Shown here piece by piece: positions 46,457 to 56,658 of a DNA stretch of 64,000 nucleotides. How positions within the stretch are numbered: the first letter of the stretch is position 1; each line of letters starts with the position of its first letter. The DNA is from Parasitella parasitica. Lineage: Eukaryota; Mucoromycota; Mucoromycetes; Mucorales; Mucoraceae. The stretch lies in assembly GCA_025201805.1 (NCBI GenBank), contig MU619345.1, forward strand, positions 1 to 64,000, given 5' to 3'. The translations under genes and the position numbers were made by a program. A model generated the notes under the pieces. The model ran no database searches and was not told the origin of the DNA. It was given only the letters and a program-made list of their open reading frames with translations.

Positions 46457-49002
46457 ATGACGGAAGCAGTAATAGAGAGACAAGAACCAAAAATTGAAAA
46501 AATCACAAATATTTTAAAAGACGAATTCCAACTGACATCTCAAATTGATCGGGAAAACCAAAAGAAAAAGTTCATTCCACATAAACCCACTGAGGAAGAG
46601 ACTAACAGAATCAAAGCGGCAGATCCAGGAAGATTTGGTGCTAATTTGATTCAGATTAAGAAGAAACAAACAGCTCTAAACCAACTTACTCCAAGAGAAC
46701 AGGAGAGAGAAGGTGAGGTTTATGTATATTCATGGGAGAAGCAAACCAAAAATTAACATGTAGTTTTTGCTACAGACGAATCAGTAATCAGAGGGTTAAG
46801 CCATCTATTTGATAACCAATTCATGGCGGCAAAGACCATCTTTGAGGAAAAGGCAGACTAGTAAGCATTCTATAACAATGACAGCATATATATGTTTATA
46901 TATGATCATTCTTTAATGTACGAGGCATTAGTGACCCATTGAGCGCTCTGGCCCTTAGTTCAATGGCCTTTTTAAAAGGTAATTACGTTTGGTATTAATA
47001 GGAGATCAGTTTAAATAACACCCTCTTTTCTCACACAAACAAAAAGCTGTCATGGTAAGGCGCAAGAGATGTAGCACAAGGATATTGACGTTTATTTATG
47101 CTAAAACATGTATGTAGACCTCAACAGATCAAGACCAAGCGATGGCATTGAATGCATTAAATGAAACTTATGATATCGCAAACACTCAGTTAGAAGCGGC
47201 CAAAAAATCTTCCAAAATATCTGGTTATTTTTCTGGATATTATAATTACTTGAAAAGGAAAGATGATACTACTGCTACTGCTACTACGACTGCAGCTGTT
47301 CATCCTTCAGCAAACTATCCACCCAACAGCGTCTTGCGTGCGCATGTTCTGAAGGCAGAGTGCTGTCTACAAATTGCTATTCTACAATTGTTGCAGGAAT
47401 CGGTCATGGGCTATGTCAAATGCGGTTTGAATTTAAGAAGAGGTAAAGGTGTAGATCAAAAAAAACCAGAATGTGGAAGACTAACAAGGCGTTCTTTCCC
47501 AATCTCAGCTTATTCATCCTATAGCTATGTATGGTCAGAGTACCAGAAGATGGGTGCAGACCATTTAGCATTTATGGATTCAGATACAATTTCAGGTGTG
47601 CAGTTTGGGTAGGCATATATGGCTTAATTTATATGAGATCACACAAAACTCACGGCAATACCTAGTATTGGATCTGTCCATTTGGTGTTATCTGCACTAC
47701 CAGCAAAAATTCTGAGAGCGATCTCGGCATTTGGTTGGCAACCAAACAAGAAGTACGGCTTTGTGTTGCTAAATGAATGCCGTCAGAGTAAACGAGTGAG
47801 GTCCTCCATGGCCACCATCATGCTATTAGCCTATTATACAACTGCTATATCCTTTGCTCCGCAGATCATGACAGATACGTACAAGAAAGCTGCTATGGAT
47901 GTAAGATTTTGCGTTATTGCATTTGCCCGACACTAACAATAGCATTTGGATATTGTACGTGTAACAGACACTATTAGATGCGCAAAAGTATCACCCTAAT
48001 TCTGCTGTGTTTCTCTTTTTTGCAGGTCGCATGGCGCGTAATGGATTAGATTTGCCTTTATCTACGCAATCGTTTTTGTACGCAGCTGAAATCAGCCGTG
48101 GTGAATGGGCAGAAGTAGCCGTGACAAACTCATGTCGATTCGAGATGGCTGTAAATCACATGTTGACTGGAAATTGGAGCCATGCTGCTGCTACATTTGA
48201 ATATTTGTATAAACAACAATATTGGTCTGCTGCTTTCTGTAGGTACGCCCAAGGCGCTTGCCATGAAATGATGAGTGAACGCACGGAAGCAATCTTGATT
48301 TTTGCAGAGGTACCTCAATTGGTTGTCAAGAAGCTTGGCGGTCGACTATCAGACATTGATTCTTATGTTCTGCGTAAAATCATCATGTTCCAGAAAAGTG
48401 GCTACCAAAACTTGGATTTTTATGCCCCCATTCTTGAATTCATGTGTATTTGGAACCTGTTTCCGTACGCTAGTCCTGAGCTACTGACCCAAGCGTTGGA
48501 TCGTGTTCAACTAGGATTGACAGCTATACAAAGATGTGAAAATCGGGAGCAGGAGCAAAGAATGAAGGAATTGGCGCCAGATGCTCCTGTGCCTGATTAC
48601 TTTGATGAAAGAGCCTCGTTATTAGTAGTCAAGGCATCTATCCTAAACGTACTTGGCAGGCCAGCAGACACCACTTTGGATATCAACTGGATTTTGGACC
48701 ACAAGGAATGCATTTCACAAGATAATTGGACGATTCCTTACGCCTTATGGGAGGCAGGCGTTTCTTGCTGGTCCTCCGATCGCAAAAGCAAAAGTCGACA
48801 AGTATGGGAAATGGCCTTGGCCCATGGGAAGCACGATTTTGAACATAGGCTGGCCGTGCGTCTTAATTTAGCATTAACGCACGCGGAAGATTTGGGATTT
48901 ACAGAGTCTAACATTGAGGTTATTGACGATAAAATTCGATTATCTGCAGTGGCATTAGATCAGTCTCCCACAACTGAAGCCATTATGTCTTCCTCTTCCT
49001 GA
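46457..49002 (+). CDS. IML2: Iml2/TTC39-family protein
   Basis: Eight exons: 46457-46712, 46776-46860, 46932-46978, 47047-47054, 47118-47442, 47509-47608, 47666-47900, 47968-49002; 696 aa. The fourth is an 8-nt microexon. Conserved family sequence includes IRGLSHLFDNQFMAAKTIFEEKAD, GIGSVHLVLSALPAKILRAISAFGW and FFAGRMARNG, followed by TPR-like helical repeats in the C-terminal half. In yeast Iml2 associates with lipid droplets and mitochondria and aids clearance of inclusion bodies; TTC39 in animals affects lipid metabolism. The gene ends 54 bp from the convergent mS23 gene. Confidence 0.92.
47047..47054 (+). other. 8-nt coding microexon in the Iml2 gene
   Basis: Eight nucleotides (CTGTCATG) between an AAAAAG acceptor and a GTAAGG donor complete a split Ala codon and add Val-Met, restoring the LKAVMTSTDQDQ sequence. 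Omitting it would shift the frame. Confidence 0.8.
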
Positions 49003-49056
49003 ATCGTTATTCTTATATTGTTTTTATTTTATAAATCTATTTATACACGAATCTAC

Positions 49057-49771
49057 TTAGAATTCACTGGTTTGACCTGCTCTCAAAGCTCTTTCTTCGA
49101 GGTACAATCCCTTTTGAGTCCATTTCTTGCTTTGAAGCGACTGCAGCACATTGTTCATGTTTGATCTAGCAGCTCTTTCCTTCTCTTCTTGTTTTGCTCG
49201 GATTTCATAAAATTCTGATGTTGCTTTGGCGTAAGCCTTTCTTTCAGGCATTTTTTCATGAGTCATTAAATATAATTGATATTTGATTACACTACAAGTA
49301 AAAGAATTAGCATCATGCCAATAATAACAAGAGCCACACTTACGCCTCGCCATCAATTTGAGAGGGATGCATGCCATCCAACATGAGTTTACTGAAATCA
49401 GTACGATTAATACCCAAATCGTTTTCTACTAGAACCTTTGGTCTAGATAGCTCAAAGGGATGATCCTTGAAAAATTGTCTTCTAAGCTTGTCTTCAGGAT
49501 AAACGATAGCACGAGGTCTAGGTGGAGGCGTACGTAAATGTTTTTCAGAATGACGAAGACGGTGAGTTTGACGAGGTTTAGATAACAAGCTTTGTTCTGC
49601 TTCTGTTTGACCTGAAAGATTGACCTCAGGGTTCTGAGAACGGATGATACTGGGTCCAGGGGGGATAGTTTGGACTACTGAAAGCCATACTGGCGGCTTT
49701 TTCATTAGCTTTCCTTTCAGCATGTTGGATACATGCTTTGCAAGTCCTGTGGGTGGTGCACGGAAAGCCAT
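49057..49771 (-). CDS. RSM25: Mitochondrial small-subunit ribosomal protein mS23/Rsm25
   Basis: Two exons: 49771-49344 and 49291-49057 (intron 49343-49292, GTAAGT...TAG); 220 aa. The family core YPEDKLRRQFFKDHPFELSRPK, followed by LVEN and the helical EFYEIRAKQEEKERAARSN region, identifies mS23 (yeast Rsm25). The basic, Lys-rich N-terminus fits mitochondrial import. It is a structural protein of the mitoribosomal small subunit. Convergent with IML2, 54 bp between stops. Confidence 0.9.
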
Positions 49772-51162
49772 TGTGGTGTTTGAGAAAGAGAAATAGATAC
49801 GTCAAAGAATCAAATTTTTCTGGCCTTTGTTCTCTTCACACCCCCCTAGTAATAAAGCCATTCCGACCACACATTATGGCTATTTTTTTAAGAAACCGAT
49901 GAAAACCAGCTTTGGCACCGGGATTTTTTCGCTACCCACCTTTGAAATTGAAATGATTAACATGAAACCCGTGCACATTCTATTTCAGCTGCAACAACGG
50001 CTGTTTTTACTCCCTTCCTTCTCAAATCATACACCATAAAAAACATTGTACAACGCCATGCTCTCCCTAGCTTATCACTAGATGTACTCTCACTGCCTAA
50101 TGCCTCTCGTTCATACACAAAGATGCAAACAATCGTATTTTGTTTAATCGTGATTTCGCGCAGATTCGACACGTTCCTTAATGGCAATTTTTTATAATAT
50201 TAAATCGCAAATATACTTACAAGAGCACGTTTCGAGAAACGTGTGGTAATTCAAAAATTTTACACTAATCTGATGGCTTGAATATGAAGATCGTACATGT
50301 CTATATAAGAGCTACGTATTTCTAGTCATTGCGTTTATTTGTATCAATACCAGCATGTAAAGCTTGTATATAGGCACAGAAAGCAACTCTGCATTAGAAA
50401 ACATACTTGCAGGTGTTTTCTTCCAATATCAAAGAAAGTGAATTGCGAATAGTGTATAATGCTGTATATATGAAAAAGGTACTACGCATGTCATATCTCT
50501 CGGCCTGACGCAATATTTTAAACCATACAATTCTATTCTGGTGTAAAAATCACATAATTATTTTCACTAGCAAAAGGAATAAGGCAGTATTGTAGCTTTT
50601 AATAACATTAAGCAGTTATCATTGGCATTCAATTAATCCAAATTTTTTTTCTTTTTGCTTATTTGCTTATTTGTTTGAGCTGTCAGATGGTAACTTTCAA
50701 AAAAGGTCATCTATTGGGTTATTTCCAAAAGAGAATGTACTGATTTAGTATGGAGCCAGAGAAAATTTTTAATACTGCGTATTAAATTTAAGTATTCCAT
50801 TTTTTCTAATTAGGCATTGGTGAATATAAATCGAAAAAAAAAAGCAAAAGTGGGATAAATTGCATTTGTAGAAACTTGAAGAACAAAAAATTGTTGCAAT
50901 TCGAATATCCTAGATTTAAAGGAGGGCCGTGGTGTTCAGTTAAAGTTGGATCGATACAAAATTTTCGTGTGATGGGAAGGTTTGTTGTCATTTTCACCCC
51001 TGATAGTCTTGATAATAGAACAAACAAAAAGGCAAAGAGTCTATAAAATACCCAAGAGTAAAATCAAGAATATGTCTGATGAAATCACTCATAACAAACT
51101 GAAAAGAAAAAAAAAATAAAGAAAAAAAAAAAAAAATAAAAAAAAAAAAAAAAAAAATAGCT

Positions 51163-51199
<37 letters not shown>

Positions 51200-51591
51200 A
51201 CCATTTAATTCAAAATGAGCATTGTTTTATTTGAATTCCAAAATTGACTAGCATATAATAATAAGGTTGGTGGCGTTGAGTTGATTTCATCATAAACATC
51301 ATTATAATTCATACATGCATATAAAAAGTGAAAAAAAGAAAGAAAGAATATGTCATATTTGCGTTGCAGAATGGAGCATCAAGTATTATATATAATGAAA
51401 CGGAAAAAGAATAAAATATAACAATAGGTACATATATATATGTATAGAGTGGCTATATACTATGGTATAATGAATGCAACGTCTAGTTTATGCAATTTGG
51501 AGAAAGAAGGAATATAGAAGATATTATTGTTAAGAAAACCAAGAGGAGGAAAAAGTGTCATATTGCAATTAACAAACACATTTGATATGCT
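49772..51591. other. 1.8-kb intergenic region with long A-rich tract
   Basis: Contains the mS23 promoter and the C2H2 gene 3' flank. An A-rich tract at 51108-51197 holds several pure A runs, the longest at the end (about 31 nt). No coding frame above noise and no RNA gene recognised. Confidence 0.55.
51108..51197 (+). repeat. A-rich low-complexity tract
   Basis: About 90 nt almost entirely A with scattered T and one GCTC interruption, in the 3' flank of the minus-strand C2H2 gene (so T-rich on its sense strand). Confidence 0.9.
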
Positions 51592-52554
51592 TCAGCAATG
51601 CGGCGCTACCACAGTAGATCGAACTTTTCTTTTATGGATAAATTGTTGAACTTGACCATCCTTTGAGCATGTAGGGTCTGACTGAAAATGACGACCTCTT
51701 GCATCTGATCTTGCAAATGCTTTTTGACAGCAAGGACAATGATATGGCTTGATGCCTGTATGAACACGCACATGACGCTCTAAATCGTGTCGTCTTGAAA
51801 ACGCACGAGTACAATACAGACATTTATGAGGTCTTTCTTCGTCCGCTGGTAGCAAATCAAAAAAGATGGGCTTCTCCTCTGTGGGCGAGAATGAGGCTTG
51901 ACTACTGCCGCTGCTTATGCTTGTGGAGGGTGATGTAGTCATCCAATTGGGGGAATTTGGAGCGGCATAGAAACGAGAAGACACACGATAAGATTCATCA
52001 GACAAAAGAATAGCGATATCATCCCATAGTAATACCAAATTAGTAGTATCTACAGTAGGCTTGATTTGATTTAAATCAATGGGATTATTTAATAATTCGT
52101 ATAAAGATGTCATTGATGGTGATTATGTAATAATTTTGATGTGATTTGAGAGAAAGAAAAAAAAAAGATGAAGGTCAAAAAGCTTACCTTTTATACTGGC
52201 TGAATTATTAGGCGTCGATGGGGAAAGAGGAGAAGACGAGGAAGGAGTAGGAGACGAGATACGCACACGCTTCTAATAAAAGAGCAAGAGAGAGAGCATT
52301 TGTAAGAGACACAGGCGGACAAATAGGCACAGAGAGAGAAAGAGAGAGACATACAATTGACCGATGATTTTGATGGTTTGCTGTATTAGTCTAAAATTCA
52401 GGGTTAGCAGGCACATGAAAGCCTAAATAGAATAAACTTTCCGCTGAAAGAGAGGTGCACCCCCAAAGTTGTGGTATTATAAATTTGGTGAATATAATTA
52501 AAGATATGCTCCCACCTTGGTTGCATTCTCTCCTTCTCCCCTGGCGTTACACAT
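51592..52554 (-). CDS. C2H2 zinc-finger transcription factor
   Basis: Two models share the 3' part. The simple model is one exon, ATG 52113 to stop 51592 (173 aa). A spliced model, 52554-52516, 52390-52355, 52272-52188, 52049-51592, is in frame throughout (205 aa) and adds a Ser/Pro-rich N-terminus (ISSPTPSSSSPLSPSTP). Both end with two tandem fingers: CLYCTRAFSRRHDLERHVRVH (first) and CPCCQKAFARSDARGRHFQ followed by Cys, a C2HC-like second finger common in fungal regulators. The TGIKPYH linker joins them. It probably binds DNA as a small regulator; targets are unknown. The Ser/Thr-rich middle (SPSTSISSGSSQ) suggests phosphorylation. Confidence 0.78.
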
Positions 52555-52780
52555 GTGACAAGACAAACCCTCTTTTGTGTGGTATTTGTGTGTACGAGAG
52601 AGTGTGTGTGTGTGGATTCATTATCATGGTCTCAGGTGGTTCCATTGTGATATAAGCTATGGATTCTGAGTTGATTGTTAGTTCATGAGCCTTTTAATTT
52701 GGCTTTCTTTCTTCTTTTTTTTTTTTGTTTTTTTTCTTGTCTTTTCATTTCTTTCGCCCTTTAATATCATCAGAAACGCA
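52555..52780. promoter_or_regulatory. Divergent promoter, C2H2 gene / Ppz-like phosphatase
   Basis: 226 bp from the spliced-model C2H2 start to the phosphatase start. It holds a short TG repeat (52602-52613) and a T-rich stretch just before the phosphatase start. Confidence 0.5.
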
Positions 52781-54203
52781 ATGGGAAACAGTGCATCGAA
52801 AAACAAATCAAAATCGCGCAAAATGGTTGCTATGCCAACGAATAACAACAATCATGCTCGATCAATTCCGCAGACAGCAATCGCTCCTGATTTTCGTAAA
52901 CCTCAACCAGAATCAGCACAGCATGGAGAACAACAAGATTTCGAGCAGCACGATGAATACGATGATGATTATGACGACGATGATGATAACGATGATGATG
53001 ACAGTGCTGATTGGGATCACGATGGACCTGTAGATATTGAATCTTGCATGAAAAGACTACTTGCAGCCTCACAGCATAAACACATCGGAAAAACGCTATG
53101 TCTAAATCAAAGAGAAGTGATCGCCATTTGTCATTCTGCCCATGAGAGGTTTTTGGAGCAGCCTGTAAGTTCGATTACACAGTGAGAGCAATATTCGATT
53201 TAACACAAATGATCGTACATCCAATAGACATTACTCGAGCTGGAGTCTGGCATAAAGATAGTAGGAGATGTAAGCAAATAGGGCCATAATTGCTACACAA
53301 AACAATACCCACATTAATTGATTGAAATTAGATTCATGGACAATTCCACGATCTAATCAGAATATTCAAAATGAGCGGATTTCCACCAACTTCGAATTAT
53401 CTGTTTCTGGGCGATTATGTGGATAGAGGCATGTACAGTCTGGAGACCATCCTGCTTCTGCTTTGCTTCAAAATCAAGTATCCAGAGAACTTTTTTCTGT
53501 TGCGAGGCAATCATGAAAGTGCAGATGTTACACGAGGTAGGTTAAAGGTTAGGTTCTTATCAATCTCAAACATACATGTAACATGACATGGACCAACTTT
53601 AGTCTACGGGTTCTATGATGAATGCAAGCGTCGCATTAACGTGAAGATCTGGAGGCATTTTGTCGATGTGTTTAACACGATGCCAATTGCCGCTTTGATT
53701 GGCAGGAGGATATTTTGTGTCCATGGTGGATTATCGCCGTCAATGCAATCGATGGAACAGATCAAACGTATTCAGCGCCCTGTTGAAATACCGGAGGATG
53801 GGCTACTGAACGATCTGCTGTGGTCTGATCCAAGCGATGTGTCTCCAGACTGGAGTGAAAATGATCGAGGCGTCTCTGTATGCTTTGGCACCAAAAACAT
53901 AGACGACTTTTTAACTCGATATGATCTAGACCTGGTTTGCCGAGCACATATGGTGGGATTTGTATTGTTTGGATGGCTTTTTTAAATGCTCACTGGTGTT
54001 ATTTTTAGGTTGTGGAGGATGGTTATGAATTTTTCAATCAGCGTAAGTTGGTAACAGTCTTCAGTGCTCCAAACTACTGTGGTGAATTTGACAATTATGG
54101 TGCTGTCATGACTATATCAGAGGAGCTATTATGTAGCTTTGAGCTGTTAGCACCAGATGATAAGGTGGTTACTGATGAACAAACCCAAAAAAAGAATAGG
54201 TAA
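52781..54203 (+). CDS. PPZ1: Ppz-type serine/threonine protein phosphatase
   Basis: Five exons: 52781-53164, 53228-53269, 53332-53536, 53603-53952, 54009-54203; 391 aa. The start MGNSASK is a consensus N-myristoylation signal, the mark of Ppz enzymes. About 90 residues of basic then very acidic (Asp-rich) sequence precede the PP1-like catalytic domain, which has all metal and catalytic motifs: GDIHGQ (split by an intron), [27 protein letters not shown]. Yeast Ppz1 controls K+/Na+ homeostasis and cell integrity and is inhibited by Hal3. The N-terminal extension is much shorter than in yeast Ppz1 (about 350 aa). The catalytic domain contains [16 protein letters not shown]. The last exon may instead splice at GTAAAA (54201), giving a slightly different tail. 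Confidence 0.88.
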
Positions 54204-55493
54204 AATCACACATGTGCAACCTATACATTAATTTTTGACATTTCAGCTTTTTTTTTCTTGGATGTGTATAGGTTATCATTGCAACTACCGTCTTGACAAA
54301 AAAAAAANNNNNNNNNNNNNNNNNNNNNNNNNNNNNNNNNNNNNNNNNNNNNNNNNNNNNNNNNNNNNNNNNNNNNNNNNNNNNNNNNNNNNNNNNNNNN
54401 NNNNNNNNNNNNNNNNNNNNNNNNNNNNNNNNNNNNNNNNNNNNNNNNNNNNNNNNNNNNNNNNNNNNNNNNNNNNNNNNNNNNNNNNNNNNNNNNNNNN
54501 NNNNNNNNNNNNNNNNNNNNNNNNNNNNNNNNNNNNNNNNNNNNNNNNNNNNAAAAAAAAAAAAAAAAAAAGAAAGAGAAACTAATAGTTTACAAGCTAA
54601 AGAAAGGTCTTTTTGCACAACTCTTTTCAACATCTTTAGTATCAAATCAGTTAGCACAATGCACACACACATACATTCACACACTTACAAGGCTAACGCT
54701 CTAAGTATACTAGTAAAAACACATTCCTGTTTTTACATGGCTCCTCTTCTGATTGCAAATTGTTGGATCAGGCATAATGCATGGCCGCTCTGGGATTACG
54801 CCAGCATAAATTGTTAGCCAGTAATGGGAATAATGTCGCCTTGCAATATCTATTGGTGAATATGATAAGTTGGCCCCCACGGGGCCAAGGGGGTTTATTG
54901 ATGATCAATTTTTATAGGGCCAAGAAAAGATGCATAGATGTTGTGCTGTGTCCAGGTATAAAAGCCTACGCCCAATTGTCTGAAATGAAGCTCTGTGTTA
55001 AAATCAGGGGTATGATAGGAGAAAAACTTTAAAAACATATTTCCCCACCTCCTGATTATGCTAACAGGATTGTGTCTGTCGATTCAAGAAACAAGAGCAA
55101 TAAAGAGAAAGGGAGTCATGATTTTGCTGTCATTATGTAACGAGACTGTAATGGCACTGCATATAAACATTTAAATTGCAAAAGATAAATTTTACTATAG
55201 ACTTCAATACAAATTTATACCTGTTGATCCAAATTGCACATAAATCTTGTTACAATTGTACACAATATTTCTCAAAAAAAAATTAAAATAAAGTGAGGAA
55301 GAGAAAAGGCATTTTTATCATTTTGGAAGATTCGAAATTATGGCTTTTGAAAAAGTCCAGCTTTCTTGAGACAGTTCTCCAAAGGGTACAGATGCACCAA
55401 AAAAGTCACCTTCGCATCAGTTTTGCAAAAAAATACATCTATCAACTTCTTTTTTTGGTACCCTGGAAAAAAACCACTCCTTAGAATAAAAAA
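54204..55493. other. Intergenic with 245-nt N gap
   Basis: 1.29 kb between the phosphatase and MDM12, of which 54308-54552 is N flanked by A runs. Open frames crossing the Ns are artefacts. The rest is AT-rich with no recognised gene; the last about 40 bp before MDM12 are A-rich. Confidence 0.6.
54308..54552. other. Assembly gap, 245 N
   Basis: The gap is bounded by A runs on both sides, implying an unresolved poly(A)-like tract. True length is unknown. Confidence 0.98.
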
Positions 55494-56656
55494 ATGTCGC
55501 TAGACATAGATTGGAAAATACTCGACTCTGATTTAGCTGGTCGTGTTCAGCAATTCCTGAACAAGCATTTCCAGGCTATAACAAAGCCTTCGTTTATTGG
55601 AGATGTTCAAGTAAAAGACTTTCAGTGGGGCAATGAAGCACCTCAGATTGAAATAATTAATATAACGGAACCCTTCTCTGAATTTTACGAACAAGAAGAT
55701 ACCGATCAACAAGAAACAAATACTACAAAGGCTGCATCCAGTACAAATACAGTTAATCCAACTTCTTCTGCAGCAACAAATACAACATCTATACGCCCAC
55801 AACCATCACCCCTACCACCACAATCAGAATTCTTCTTGTCAGACGATGATGAAGAAACAAGCACTGCGAGGATACCACTAAACACGCAGCGATTCAACTA
55901 TATGCATTCGTTCCATCGATCTCCATTTGTAGCGCCTCAGCACCCATTCAGCCATTCACCGGGTCTGTATTTCTCGTCTCCACCCGCCAATCTAACACCC
56001 AACGCATGGAATTCCTCACGTCCTTCTTCTGTCATTGAGGAAGATTGGATTGATGATGAAGACATTAATAGGGTGTCAGATCACCCTGCATCGATAACAC
56101 CGCCTAGCAACGCTACCATGACAAACAAACCCTCCACTGAAATGGACTTTCAGGTGCACATGTTGATATCCTACAAAGGCGATATGAGCATGACTGTGAT
56201 GACAGAATTACGGATGAACTATCCAAGTGTCATGTTTATGAGTTTGCCCATCAATTTGCGGGTGCGTTCAGTCGAATTTGAAGCAACTGCTGTAGTTGCT
56301 TATATTCAGAGCATGCAAAGAGTGTGTGTAAGCATGCTGGAACCTGAAGAAAACCGCGCTGGTGGCACCAAGGACGTAGGGATGGATAGGTAAATGAAAA
56401 ATCTATTCATGTGTGAGCTTAATCAAACTCTATTTATTAGTCTGCTACGTGATGTGCATATAGAGACGGTTGTTGGTGATGAGCAAAAACAAGGTAAATC
56501 AACGTACACTTCTCAATCTGAGGCTTGTCGTGTCTAACTTTTGCACCAGTCCTGAAGAATGTTGGCAAAATCGAAAAGTTTATTGTAGATCAATTAAGAA
56601 AAATACTCGATGACGAGCTTGTTTTCCCTAGTTACCAGTTGATTCAACTCGAATAA
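55494..56656 (+). CDS. MDM12: Mdm12, ERMES subunit (SMP domain)
   Basis: Three exons: 55494-56389, 56441-56493, 56550-56656; 351 aa. It opens [23 protein letters not shown], the conserved Mdm12 SMP start (only the first 20 residues matter), with [20 protein letters not shown] low-complexity Ser/Thr/Pro/Asp insertion (about 65-210) splits the lipid-binding domain, as in many fungal Mdm12. The C-terminal part has [11 protein letters not shown]-like sequence, [21 protein letters not shown] and, after two introns, the conserved [24 protein letters not shown]. Mdm12 is the cytosolic bridge of the ER-mitochondria encounter structure that moves phospholipids. The stop is 2 bp from the stop of the convergent oligopeptidase gene. 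Confidence 0.95.
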
Positions 56657-56658
56657 AC

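Noticed and set aside
54169-54817. Long open frames crossing the N gap
   Set aside because: They are made of Ns and A/T runs and carry no coding information.
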